DNA of 64,000 nucleotides, from positions 9,070,251-9,134,250 of the forward strand of contig NC_058151.1 of assembly GCF_011075055.1 (NCBI RefSeq). The letters run 5' to 3'. The position numbers were made by a program, and so were the translations under genes. Each line of letters begins with the position of its first letter. The first letter of the stretch is position 1. This document shows, piece by piece, positions 46,531 through 57,617 of this stretch. The notes beneath the pieces are model-generated. The model was not told where the DNA came from. It was given only the letters and a program-made list of their open reading frames with translations, and made no database searches. Source of the DNA: Mangifera indica. Lineage: Eukaryota > Streptophyta > Magnoliopsida > Sapindales > Anacardiaceae.

Positions 46531-47725
46531 ATTAAGACTTGAGGAGATTGCTTTAGTGGTCTAGCTTGAAAAAAGATGTTGCCAATTTTATTGCTAAGTA
46601 TTTGGTGTGTTAACAAGTTAAGACTGAACATCAGAAACCATCTGGGTTATTGTAGCCTTTAAGCATTTTTTAGTGAAAATGGGAACACATCTCTATGGAC
46701 TTTATGGTTGGATCACCAAGAGTCAAGTGGATTTAATGCTCTATCAATGATTGTGGATCATTTGACTAAGTCAATTCATTTCGGTGAAGGATAACACAAG
46801 TTTTGATTAATTGGGTTAGATTTATGTCAAGAATCTCAATGGTGTGCCCAAGACTATCATGTTAGACAAAGACACGAGATTTGTTTCAACATTCTAACAA
46901 AGCCCTTAAAAGTCTATAAGCACTAGATCAACATTTAACACTGTTTATCATTCTCAAACTGATTAGCAAACTGATAGAGTAAATCAAGTGTTGAGGACAT
47001 GATAAGGGCATGTTATCTAAATTAAAGAGCGAGTTGGATTGAGGTGTTACCATTGATAGAGTTTGTTTATAATAACAACTATCAGATGACCATCCAAATA
47101 GCTTTGTACTAGACATTTTATGGGAAAAAGTACAAATCATCACTTCATTGGGAGAAGATAAGAGAGAAATGTTTTGGCATAAGCCTTGGGACCATAAATG
47201 ACCTAGAAAATGATCAAAGATGTGAAATTGATCAGAGAAAGGATAAAACAAGCCTAGGATAATTATAAGAGTTATATAGATAAGAGGAGGTGAGACTTGG
47301 AATTTGATGTAGGTGATATAGTCTTTATGAGAATTCCCCCCTACCGTCATATGATAAGATTTGGATGGAAAGGCAAATTAGCTTTAAGGTTTGTATGACC
47401 CTTTGAGATTTTGGAGTGCATAGGCAAGGTTATCTATTGGCTAATGTTGCCAGCAAGCATGGGCTAGATTCATAATATGTTCCATGTGTTGTTGTTACAT
47501 AAGTATATTAGTGACCCGAGTCATGTGTTGAGGATAAAAAATATGGAGCTTAAAGACAACCTGATTCATGAGGAGCATCTGATAAAGATATTGGATCGAT
47601 ATATCAAATAGCTTAGAAACAAGTAGATTCTTTTGGTTAAAGTCATTTAGAGGAATTATCGGGTCAAAAAAGCTACTTGAAAGGTAGAATAGGATATGAC
47701 GTAAAGGTTTCCACTACTGTTCAAG
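46530..47725 (+). pseudogene. Gypsy integrase and chromodomain remnant
   Basis: The plus strand aligns with the intact Tekay-like element: NVKMY/DLRRL (~46520-46550; cf. 56185), WEHISMDFMVG (~46680; cf. 56340), a frame-broken VNQVLRT (~46980; cf. 56655), YNNNYQ-type sequence (~47065) and ILDRYIK (~47590; cf. 57265). Frequent stops and frameshifts occur. The upstream reverse transcriptase is missing. It is a much older relative of the chromovirus at 50408. Confidence 0.7.
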
Positions 47726-48285
47726 TGAATTTCAAGAATGAAATTCTTTAAAAATATGAATCTAGTCACATCACAATAGATGTTTCACTCATTGTTAGAC
47801 CTAAGTGTTGAATTAATACATTGAGGGTTAAATGATAATAATCTAATTGTTTCGCTATAAGTATAATAAACCTACATTCAGTTAAAGTAATATATGTGCT
47901 CGAATCATGATTTCTTTTTTTAAGATAAAAAGATTTAAAAAGTTAATCAAGGATATCCTAGAGGTCCCCAATTAGGAAAGGAGCCAAGTTGGGGCTCAGG
48001 GATAGACATCCAATGTGTAAATTATGCTTATAGTAGACAATGGAGTTATTCGTTAAATGATAAAGGACATCCTCAGACAAAACAAAAAGGTATTCAAAAG
48101 TGTATGACACCCAGTCTATACCCTACTAATGCCATAACAGCCTTTAGTCATTGAATTATCCCCTAAGTAAGACAAAGTAGGCACTAAGGTAGCTAGAGTT
48201 AACATAGTAGACGACAATAGAGGACAAATCCAATTTATTTACAGTTTGGTAGACAGACACCAACCTTCTAATTTTAAAGATAGTA
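47726..48285. other. Junction between two gypsy remnants; no gene seen
   Basis: The start (TTTCAAGAATGAAATTCTTT) resembles the sequence just before the 3' LTR at ~57410-57435. The rest is unassigned. Confidence 0.4.
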
Positions 48286-48790
48286 AAGTTTCAAATAGAC
48301 TATCAACTGAAAAATGGTTGGAAATAGTGGAGGATGTCATAAGACTTTTCACCATGACAAATGCAAATAAAATTCAGTATGTCAATTTATTTCTGAAGGG
48401 GGATGTAAAGATTTGATGGTAGACATTGTGTAAGACTCGTCAAGTGTCAAAGATAACTTCGGTTGATTTCAAATGCGCTTTTAAGAAAGAGTATCCATCA
48501 ACAAATATTCTCTATATGAAGGCCCAAGAGTTCCTCCACCTAAAGTAGGGTAGTATGACAGTTTGAGAGTTCTCTACCAAGCTAAAATCATTAGCCAAGT
48601 ATGCTTCAGGGATAGCTAGTTTAGACATAAGCAAGTTATAGGTCTTTTTTAGGGGACTGAGGTCAGACATTACCAAAGATGTCATGATGAGAGATGATCC
48701 TCTTAAATCATTTTCAAAAGCTCTAGGTAGACCATTAAGGTCAGAGGCCATAAGACAGAGGATAACTCGAGAGGAAAGATAACTGTCATG
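48286..48790 (+). pseudogene. gag: Gypsy gag remnant
   Basis: KWLEIVEDVIRLFTMTNANK (~48310) aligns with KEWLESVESVMALFDMTDQE of the intact element at ~53200. MKAQEFLHLK, EFSTKLKSLAKYASGIA and FRGLRSDITKDVM follow in order, broken by four or so stops. This is Retrotrans_gag-type sequence. Because it lies 3' of an integrase remnant, two elements or a rearrangement are involved. Confidence 0.7.
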
Positions 48791-50407
48791 TAAAAATTAT
48801 ATGTATTATAGGTTTTATTTGCCATGAATGCATGAAGTTGTAAAAATATTTAATGGTTTACATGTGCTCATTTTTTTGTCTTAATGTTTACAGGTGGCAT
48901 GTAATGGTGGAATTGGTAAACTCCATGATTATTATTTATTGATTCATGCATATGTAGGTGTCAAGAGTTAGAATCTTGGTTGTGTTAATTGGAAATCATG
49001 GTTTGCATGTGTTAGGAATTGGATTCTTGAATTTCTTAATTAAATAACATGGAATGAAATAAGTTTTTGAGTGCAGCTTGCAAGAGAGCTTGGTATATTG
49101 CATGTCGTGAAGTTTTTCTTGGTAGATTACAAAATGTAACCTATGAGTTGTTAAAAAGTATGCGTTAGTTCTTGGCTAGAAAAATTTCAGGGAGCATGGT
49201 CCAAGTTTAGGCTATATAAAATTTCACTTCCTAGTGTCATTGCCAAGTACTTGGAAGGTACTTATGAAATGATTTTAAGTGCTTCAAATATGACACATTA
49301 GTTTTAAAATTTAAGGCGAGCAAACATTCGGTATGGGACTAGTGTTCATTCGTGGCAACAATTATCGACTAAGGGAAAAGACACCTAACACTGTTCGAAG
49401 TAGATAAAATTACTATTTTACCCTAGTGCTAAGAAAATAATGGGGATTTAAATCGAAACAGCCTAGAAAAGTATAAAAAGAAAGAAAAAAGGTTAACTAG
49501 CCAATTAAAGGTGCTCGATTGTATGAAAGACAACACAAGACCCTAATTGAGTTGAATTTGGGTTGAAAATAATAAAAGTTCAGAAAAATGGCATACATCA
49601 ATATAGCCACTAGTTATAGCCACCAGTTATGTGCGTACGTGGCAACTGGTGGCTATATTTTAAACTTCAAGGACAAAATGATAATTAATTACACTCTTAT
49701 TATAATATTTAGATAAAATGACATAAATACTTATTAACTGTTAAAACTAATAGCTAACTTTGGCAAATAAGTGGGAAAATGACTTTTTTAAACTTAGAGA
49801 ATGGAAATTTGTCATTTTATCAAACTTTGGGTGAGAAATAGTCATTTGGCCATTATTTTATTATAAAATATAATCCATGTTTTGAGACTTGAACCAGACC
49901 TTGACCAAGTTAAAAGGTCGGCTTGTGGGTCAACTAATACAATTAACTGTACAGGCTAGTAATACCAATATGACATAATTAAAACTTTTAAATGGATTTT
50001 AGTCATATGTTGATGTCAGCTTGATAATCAAACTAACTTGACTCTCCAATTAGATCGTAACCCAATATGATTCATCTAGTTCAATTTCAAGTTAATTCTG
50101 ATGTCAAAAGGTCACCGACTTACTGAGTATTTCCCTCACGTGTTCCTTTCATTTTTTTTTTCACAAGCAGAGGTAAGTAACGGGGCATGCAAGAGAGCTA
50201 ATAGTCCAACCAAACAATTGTATGAGGCGAAAGGCAAAAGAGTCATTTTCAAATTTCTCTATATTTTATGCATTTCAATATTACAGATACTATTTTATGA
50301 ATATTTATGCATTATGATTACTTGGATTTAGTTTCAGTGAAATTTTTAAACACTTTTACTTTATGAAATTTAATAAAAAGGTATTTTAGCTAATATTACA
50401 AGTTGCA
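48791..50407 (+). mobile_element. Old gypsy LTR, part 1 (split by Tekay-like element)
   Basis: The words GGTGCTCGATTGTATGAAAG and TTTGGGTTGAAAATAAT at ~49505-49570 match the LTR family at ~3190-3290. The sequence is interrupted at TTGCA (50403-50407) and resumes at 59740, ending in GGAGATGGGTGTTACA at ~59881, an LTR end. The left limit is uncertain. No gene is seen. Confidence 0.45.
50403..50407. repeat. Target-site duplication TTGCA (left)
   Basis: TTGCA here and at 59740-59744 flank the Tekay-like element exactly. Confidence 0.95.
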
Positions 50408-50499
50408 TGTAATACCCTCAGGTATATTTCAGGGGCAATTATGTCTTTTGACCCTGTTTTGAGATTTTTCTCATTTTAAATATATATATGTATGGGTGT

Positions 50500-50502
<3 letters not shown>

Positions 50503-50560
<58 letters not shown>
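50503..50560. repeat. (TA)n microsatellite in 5' LTR
   Basis: About 29 TA repeats. The partner in the 3' LTR has about 36, so the tract changed length after insertion. Confidence 0.9.
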
Positions 50561-50567
<7 letters not shown>

Positions 50568-51118
50568 GCAAAAAGTCAAAAAAGGGAAAGAAAAAGAGAA
50601 GGAGATAAGATCAAGGGGGAAAAACAAAAGACAAAACCAAGACTTTTCATCATTTTCGTCCATATTCCAGTAGCCTCCAGCAGCCACCATTCTTCATACT
50701 TTTATTTGTTTTCTTGAAGAAAATAAGGAAGGATTGGAAGGAGTTTGGAAGAGAAGAAAGAAAAGAAAGAAAAGAAAAGAAAAGGAAGCACTTGGAAACT
50801 TTGGTAACCAAAGATCTCCTTCCTTCTCCTTTCATCTATGTTTATATACATGTTATGTGAATGTGTTAGTGTGTTTTGCTATTGATTTAAAGTGATCTTG
50901 GTGATAAAGGAAACAAAACAAGGAGAAGGAAGCCAACTTACAAAGATTTGGCTTGAAACAAGGTAAGGGATATCATCCTTGATATGTGATATGTTTTAAG
51001 CTTTTGGTTCCTTAGATCTAGGTTATAAATGTTGATTTTGATGTTGAGGAATATTGTTTTGCCATTTGGGATGTCTATGTATGTGATTTTGTTTATGGCA
51101 GAAAGTTGCATAATATTT

Positions 51119-51700
51119 ACAGTTTTTGCCACTGAGTTCGTCCCATGTTTTGGCTGCCTTATCTGATGAATTATGAGTGCTATTATATCTTGTTGTAACG
51201 CTCTTTGAATCCTCTTTCCAATGATATATAGCTTGTATGAATTAGAGATCATTTGGATTGTTAAAGATTGTATAAACCGAAAGGACTGTTTTACTAAATA
51301 AACAGAGGAGGCAGTTTTGTCACTGAGTTTATCTCACGTTTTGACTGCCTTATATATGGAATTATGAGTGCTATTATATCTCGTTGGAAAGATCTTTGAA
51401 TCCTCTTTCCAATGATATATAGCTTGTATGAATTGGGGATCATGTGAATTGTTAAATATTGCATGAAACACAAGGACTGCTTTATCAAATAAACAGGGGA
51501 GGCAGTTTTTGCCACTGAATTTATCTGCTGTTTTGACTGCCTGATTGAATGAATTATGAGTGCTATTATAGCTTGTTAGAAAGCTATTTGAATCCTCTTT
51601 TCAACGATATATAGCTTGTATGAATTAGGAACCGTTTTGACTGTGAAATTGTATGAAAAAGAAGGCTGCCCTGTCAAATGAACAGGGCTGTGAACAGTAT
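51119..51700. repeat. Three tandem ~192-bp units in 5' LTR
   Basis: CAGTTTTTGCCACTGAGTT-type starts are at ~51120, ~51312 and ~51503. Each unit contains GAATTATGAGTGCTATTATA and GATATATAGCTTGTATGAAT and ends in a TCAAAT(A/G)AACAG word. The units differ by ~10-15%, so the triplication predates this insertion. The same triplet is at ~58160-58740. Confidence 0.85.
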
Positions 51701-51710
51701 TTCACAGTTT

Positions 51711-51835
51711 GGAAAGGAAAAAAGAAAGAAAAGAAAGAAAAGAAAGGAAAGGAAAAGAAAAGAAAGGAAAGGAAAGGAAAGGAAAAAAAAGAAAGAAGAG
51801 AAAAAGAAAAGAAATAAAAGTAAGAAAAGGTTAGG
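51711..51835. repeat. A/G-only tract in 5' LTR
   Basis: (GAAAG)n/(GGAAA)n purine run with few interruptions, repeated at ~58750-58870. The long lysine/arginine-rich frame read through it is a composition artefact. Confidence 0.85.
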
Positions 51836-51970
51836 ACTCAAGATTCAAGGGTCGTCCCAAGAGTAATGTCTGGTGAGTTATGAATAAATTTAGATGAAAG
51901 CGAAATTAGTAAGATATAAGACTCGCATGCATGCTATAAACTATGAGGGGGCACTTTACACTACACCGCC

Positions 51971-52050
51971 CGTAGTAGGGCACGTCCGCAGTAGGACACA
52001 TCCGTAGTAGGACATAGACCCCTAGTAGGGTCCGCTCGCAGTAGAGCTCA
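51971..52050. repeat. Short ~18-bp tandem array in 5' LTR
   Basis: Units such as CGTAGTAGGGCACGTC, CGCAGTAGGACACATC, CGTAGTAGGACATAGA and a diverged CCTAGTAGGGTCCGCT, about five in all. Repeated at ~59012-59091. Confidence 0.8.
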
Positions 52051-52700
52051 ATTCAGATTTAGAAATAGTGTAGTGAAAGAAAAAGAGTTTGAGCTTAGAA
52101 AAGTGCCAAATCCTTATAGTTAGCTTCCAGAAAGTATTAAATAGACACCAGATGGGACAAAGTATGACCCAAATAGTAAAGAGTGAATTAAATTATCCCC
52201 TCAATCTCTTATAGAGATTAGGATGTGAGGTTGAGTCCCAAAAGTGAGTTAGAATAGGAAAAAGGGATAGTTTACTTAATTTTTCCCCTTACTGAGTGTT
52301 TTATCACTCACTCCCTTTTCTTTCCTGATTGCAGGTACAGGTGATCGAGGTAGCTACGAGGCAGGGTCAGGTCAGCGTAGGTAGATCCGGCTGGAGCAGA
52401 TTATCTCTGGTTTACATTACATGCATACAGTGGCATGTTTTTATCGACTTTTGACTTTTTGAGATTATGGTACAGTTGCATATGATTACTCATTGTTTTT
52501 AGATGCTTTCAGATGAGTTTTCATATGAGTATATACATCTTTTGTTCGCTTCCAGATTTTCAGTTTTCTTGGAATACTTTCTAAACACTTTTAATGATGC
52601 ATTTATTTTAAAGTATTTAAAAAAAAAATAGATGCAACGAATATTAATTCGTAACATTTCTCCTTCGATGGATAGTACTTCTAGGGAGGGATGTTACAGT

Positions 52701-52712
52701 TGGTATCAGAGC
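52701..52712 (+). other. Primer-binding site (initiator-Met tRNA)
   Basis: TGGTATCAGAGC lies two bases after the 5' LTR end, the complement of the 3' end of initiator-Met tRNA. Confidence 0.97.
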
Positions 52713-52774
52713 ATGATTTTGGAACCCAAAAGATGTTTTCTAAAACAAAATGGAGTAATCAAAGTAATACAGAG

Positions 52775-53917
52775 ATGGAATACCCTCCAGCCATGCTGAC
52801 CACCCTCGCAGCCGATCACTATAGGTTAAGTTTTTATTTATACCTGCTGAGTTTTATGAAACTAATGTGTTCATTTTTAGAACCTGTGAGTCAAACTCCA
52901 GTAGATCCCTCTCAAAGGAGCCAAAATGAAGGAACAACCCCTCAGGTACCCCAAGGGGCACTCAGTGCAAATGATGTGCGAGAGATTTTTAGGGAGATGA
53001 TGAGAGAGCACAGAGGTGCTCCTACACAGGGAAGTAAGACAACACATACGCCACCAACTCAGGGACATGATGTAAGAGAGGTTACTTCAGCATCTATAGT
53101 AGCCCCAGTAAGGACTCAGTTGCATCCTATTTTCAACCTTCCTACTATGCACCAACCTCAAAAATTTGATGGTGCAAGGGACCCAATAGCGGCTAAAGAG
53201 TGGTTGGAATCAGTAGAGAGTGTCATGGCCTTGTTTGACATGACTGACCAAGAAAGAGTGAGATATGCCACTTACCTTTTCAAGTTAGGGGCAAGAATCT
53301 GGTGGAACATAGTTAGAGAGACGGTCAATGTCTCAGAGATGACATGGTCGGAGTTCAGACGCAGATTTGAGACAGAGTACAGGGGCGCCGATGTTACTTG
53401 TATTAGGGCCCAGGAGTTTATCAATCTAGTGCAAGGGATAGACTCTGTAAAAGAATATTCCACAAAGTTTAATCAATTGTCCCAATATGCCCCCGAGATA
53501 GCTAGCACAGAAATGGGGCGTATGCAGAAGTTTGTGTACGGGTTGGATCCAGAAATAGCTCGAGATGTTATGACCGGGGCACAGCCACCTAGAACTTATG
53601 CAGAGGCCCTTGATAGAGCTTTGAGGGCAGAGGTTTTTGTTAGGAGGAGGTTTGGTCAGGCCACAGGGCAAAAGGTTACACCTCCCTCTACCATGCCAGC
53701 TCCCCCAGTGAGTAGTGGTTCAGCTTCAGTACAGAGAGGCCCTCCTCCAGAGCGAGACAGGAAAGGTAAACGACCTCTCCAGTTCAGAGGCATGAAAAAG
53801 AACTGGAAGAGTGGAAAGAAACAAAGAGGACCTGAGATATCAGCTTGCCAGAAATGTGGGAAGCACCATAGAGGAGAGTGTTTGACAGGTCAGGTAGTTT
53901 GTTTCAGATGTCGTTAG
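52775..53917 (+). pseudogene. gag: Tekay-like gag, cut by a stop in the zinc knuckle
   Basis: Gag forms the cytoplasmic particle that packages element RNA. The frame is open from inside the LTR end; I place the start at Met 52775 (MEYPPAML), though a later start is possible because ~52825-52880 codes an unusual hydrophobic run. The Retrotrans_gag region is clear: FDGARDPIAAKEWLESVESV (~53170), ARIWWNIVRETV (~53290), FRRRFETEYRG (~53355), AQEFINLVQG (~53410). The nucleocapsid knuckle begins CQKCGKHHRGEC and CFRCR, then TAG (53915-53917) falls where Gln is usual, followed in the same frame by PGHIARFC. The stop fits a single CAG-to-TAG change. Confidence 0.88.
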
Positions 53918-54439
53918 CCTGGACATATTGCTCGTTTCTGTACAGCTGCCCCAGTGAGAGTAGAGCAGCAGCAGCCTATAGGAGAGGCTATAGCCAGAGT
54001 TTATACGATCACCCAGGGCCCAACAGAGGCTAACCCATTAGCAGTCACGGGTCAGATTCTCTATCTTGATACTCCTATTTATGTTTTAATTGATTGTGGG
54101 GCTACTCATTGTTTTATAGCCAAAGGTTTGCTTGAGAGGTTAAAGTTGCAACCTGTTAGAATAGCCCAGAGGATTATGATTGAATTGCCTGATGGGGGGT
54201 CAGTCATTAGTGAGATGATGCTACTAGGACAGAGTATTATGATTCAGGGTCGACAGTTACTAGTGGACCTGATTGTGTTCGAAATGCCAGATTTTGACAT
54301 GATTTTAGGGATGGACTTTTTGGGGAGATACGAAGCTGAAATTGATTGTAAAAAGAAGAAAGTGAGATTTAACTTAGACTCTGGAGATCAATTCGAGTTC
54401 GGTGAGGGTCATATCCAGAGTTTGATGACAGTATGTTAA
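53918..54439 (+). pseudogene. Tekay-like aspartic protease
   Basis: Same frame as gag, downstream of its stop. The retropepsin motif is LIDCGATHCFI (~54090), with Cys where Ser or Thr is usual (D-C-G-A), followed by the second half PDFDMILGMDFLGRYEAEID (~54290). The frame ends at TAA 54437-54439. The reverse-transcriptase frame starts in the -1 register with an overlap, so one base has been gained or lost near 54420-54432. Cys at this site is seen in other plant gypsy elements, so it need not be a lesion. Confidence 0.85.
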
Positions 54440-56043
54440 AAGCTAGTAAAATGTTGAAAAAGGGGTGTACAGAAAATTTGGCTCATATAGTAAGCAAAGT
54501 TGAGTCAAGTCCAACTATTGAGGAAACACCAGTGGTACGTGAGTTTCCAGATGTGTTTCTAAGTGAGTTACCGAGATTAGCTCCCGAGAGAGAGATTGAG
54601 TTTAGTATAGAGTTGACACCTGGCACAGCACCTATTTCAAGAGCACCTTATCGAATGGCCCCTGCCGAGTTACAAGAATTGAAAAAACAACTTCAAGAGT
54701 TATTAGATCATGGTTTTATTAGACCGAGCTATTCCCCTTGGGGAGCTCCCATCCTATTTGTGAAAAAGAAAGACAGGTCTATGAGAATGTGCATTGATTA
54801 CAGAGAGCTAAATAAAGCCACCGTTAAGAATAAGTACCCGTTACCCAGGATTGATGATTTATTTGATCAGTTGAAGGGATCCGTGGTCTTCTCCAAGATA
54901 GATTTGAGATCTGGTTATCACCAGGTGAGAGTGACAGAGAAGGATATACCCAAGACAGCTTTCCGAACGAGGTATGGCCATTTTGAGTTTGTAGTGATGC
55001 CATTCGGATTGACAAATGCCCCTGCAGTATTTATAGATTTGATGAACAGGGTATTTCACGACTGCCTGGATAAATTTATTGTGGTATTCATTGATGATAT
55101 CTTAGTATATTCTTGCAGTCAAGAGGAGCATGAAAAACATTTGAGGTTTACCCTCTAGAGATTGAGAGAGAAACAACTGTATGCCAAATTCTCAAAATGT
55201 GAATTTTGGCTAGATAGAGTTACCTTTTTGGGGCATGTTATTTCAGCAGAGGGTATATCAGTGGATCCCAGTAAGATCGAGGCAATAGTTAAATGGCAGA
55301 GACCAAAGACAGTCAAAGAGGTTCGTAGTTTCCTGGGTTTGGCAGGGTATTATCGGAGGTTTGTGGAAGGATTTGCCAAATTAGCTAGACCTCTTACAAC
55401 CCTCACGAAGAAAGCAATGCCATTTCAGTGGTCAGATGCCTGTGAGACAAGCTTCCAAGAATTGAAAAGAAGATTGACTACTACTCCAGTGTTATCACTT
55501 CCAGAGGAAGGAGTTGAGTATGATTTATACATGGATGCCTCACATGGTGGTTTAGGAGCAGTGTTGATGCAGCGAGGCAAGGTGATAGCATATGCCTCAA
55601 GACAATTGAAAGAATTTGAAACTCGATACCCCACTCATGATTTGGAGTTAGCAGCGGTAGTTTTTGCTTGGAAAATTTGGAGACACTATTTGTATGGGGT
55701 AAAATGTAATATTTATACTGATCATAAGAGCCTTAGATATTTCTTCACTCAGAAGGAATTCAACATGAGGCAGAGGCGATGGCTCGAGCTAGTAAAAGAC
55801 TATTATTGTGATATTAAATATCATCCAGGCAAGGCTAATGTGGTTGCAGACGCCCTTAGTAGAAACGTGATGATATCACAATTAACGATCCAGAGAGAAA
55901 TTCAGAGAGAGATGGACCGAGAGCAGATTGAGCTCATGATTGGAGCCTTCGCCAGGTTAGAGATTCAACCCACTCTCCTAGATGAGATTCGAGAGGCTCA
56001 GACACAAGATAAATGGTGTCAACAGAAACTTCAAAAGGTTTAA
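54433..56043 (+). pseudogene. pol: Tekay-like reverse transcriptase and RNase H
   Basis: Reverse transcriptase: [19 protein letters not shown] (~54610), [20 protein letters not shown] (~54795), [15 protein letters not shown] (~54895), MPFGLTNAP (~55000) and the catalytic FIDDILVYS (~55090). TAG at 55156-55158 interrupts between HLRFTL and [17 protein letters not shown], again fitting CAG-to-TAG. RNase H follows in the same frame: [16 protein letters not shown] (~55525; first Asp), [13 protein letters not shown] (~55650; Glu), [12 protein letters not shown] (~55710; Asp), VVADALSRN (~55845; Asp), so all four catalytic acids are kept. A TAA at 56041-56043 ends the open stretch. Confidence 0.9.
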
Positions 56044-57411
56044 GAGGGTCTTGAGACAGATTTTCAAGTATCGAATGAAATTCTCAAATTCAGAGATCGA
56101 GTATATGTTCCCCAGATAACTGATTTGAGACAGAAAATTCTTATAGAGGCTCATAGTTCTCTTTACACTGCCCACCCTGGGGGTGTAAAGATGTATCAAG
56201 ATTTAAAAAGATTTTTTTGGTGGTCAGGCATGAAAAAGGATATAGGTGAGTTTGTTACCAAATGTCTCACCTATCAGCAAATTAAGGCCGAACAGTAGAG
56301 ACCTGCAGGGTTACTTCAGCCTCTACTTATTCCAGAATGGAAATGGGAGCATATCTCCATGGACTTCATTAGTGGACTCCCTAGAGCTCAGAATGGATGT
56401 AATGCTATCTGGGTGATTGTTGATAGATTGACTAAGTCAGCTCATTTCTTGTCCATCAAAGATACTACTACCACAGATCAGTTGGGGAGATTATATGTTA
56501 GGGAGATTATTAGATTACATGGTGTACCCAAGACCATTGTATCTGATCGTGATACAAGATTTGTATCAGCTTTCTGGAAGAGTCTCCAAAGATCCTTGGG
56601 TACTAATTTAGCATTTAGTATAGCTTATCATCCTCAGACAGATGGTCAGACAGAGAGGGTTAATCAAATTTTGGAAGACATGTTGAGAGCTTGTTGCCTA
56701 GATCATAAAGCTACGTGGGTAGAAATGTTGCCCTTAGTGGAGTTTGCTTACAATAATAGCTACCAGACGACTATTCAGATGGCACCTTATGAGGCATTAT
56801 ATGGTAGGAGGTGTCGTTCTCCTCTTCACTGGGATGAGATAGGAGAGAGAGATGTGTTATCACGATCCCTTGGGCCCGAATTGACCCAGAAAATGATTGA
56901 TGATGTCCAACTGATCAGGCAGAGAATAAAACAGGCTCAAGATCTACAGAAAAGGTATGCAGATCATCGACGTCGAGACTTGGAATTCAATGTAGGTGAA
57001 TTTGTATTTGTAAAGGTTGCTCCATTCAAGCATTTGATGAGATTCGGAAAGAAGGGAAAGCTAGCTCCCAGATTTATTGGTCCATATGAGATACTTGAGA
57101 GAGTTGGTAAAGTGGCTTACAGATTAGCCTTACCAGCGAGTATGGACCAGATTCATGATGTATTTCATGTCTCATCGTTAAGAAAATGTCTTGGTGATCA
57201 TTCCCAGGTTGTGAATACAGAAGATATTAAGTTATCAGAAGACCTTAGTTATGAAGAAAAACCGATTCAGATACTTGATAGAAGAATTAAACAACTAAGG
57301 AACCGACAGATTCCTCTAGTAAAAGTCTTGTGGAGAAGCCAGAAGTTAGAGGAGGCTACCTGGGAAATGGAGCAAACCATGAAGGAGAAGCATCCAGAGT
57401 TGTTTTTGTGA
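56044..57411 (+). pseudogene. Tekay-like integrase with chromodomain-like C-terminus
   Basis: It follows the TAA at 56041 in the same frame. The zinc-binding region is AHPGGVKMYQDLKRFFWW to KCLTYQQIK (~56170-56280), with Tyr in place of the second Cys. TAG at 56296-56298 interrupts before RPAGLLQPL. The longest open part starts at Met 56359: WVIVDRLTKSAHFL (first Asp, ~56410), IVSDRDTRFVSAFWKSLQ (second Asp, ~56540), HPQTDGQTERVNQILEDML (Glu, ~56635), so the D-D-E triad is present. GKLAPRFIGPYEIL (~57055) is the GPF/Y-type module, and the end (IQILDRRIKQLRNRQIPLVK, then ATWEMEQTMKEKHPELF) is the chromodomain-type tail that targets integration in chromoviruses. It stops at 57409. Confidence 0.9.
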
Positions 57412-57433
57412 ATTCTGAGGACGAAATTCTTGT

Positions 57434-57447
57434 GAGGGGGGAAGAGT
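57434..57447 (+). other. Polypurine tract of Tekay-like element
   Basis: GAGGGGGGAAGAGT ends at the base before the 3' LTR (TGTAATACCC). Confidence 0.93.
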
Positions 57448-57539
57448 TGTAATACCCTCAGGTATATTTCAGGGGCAATTATGTCTTTTGACCCTGTTTT
57501 GAGATTTTTCTCATTTTAAATATATATATGTATGGGTGT

Positions 57540-57617
<78 letters not shown>

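Larger units (their letters stand above)
50408..52698 (+). repeat. 5' LTR of Tekay-like element
   Basis: 2291 bp. It contains, in order, a TA microsatellite (50503-50560), three ~192-bp tandem units (51119-51700), an A/G-rich tract (51711-51835), an array of ~18-bp GTAGTAGGACAC-type units (51971-52050) and a conserved close GGGAGGGATGTTACA. Transcription should start inside it; I cannot fix the start site. Confidence 0.95.

Noticed and set aside
46928..47350. 140-codon minus-strand frame
   Set aside because: It is the antisense shadow of the decayed plus-strand gypsy integrase.
51678..51866. 62-codon lysine/arginine-rich frame (also at 58719-58907)
   Set aside because: It is the translation of a purine-only simple repeat inside both Tekay LTRs; no protein is implied.
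51971..52050. CRISPR-like array of short direct repeats
   Set aside because: The units are head-to-tail with no unique spacers, lie inside a eukaryotic LTR and are duplicated in the other LTR.
52825..52880. Possible 56-bp intron (GTTAAG…TTTTTAG) in the gag leader
   Set aside because: Removing it shifts the downstream gag frame, and 56 bases is short for a plant intron; more likely leader sequence before the true start.
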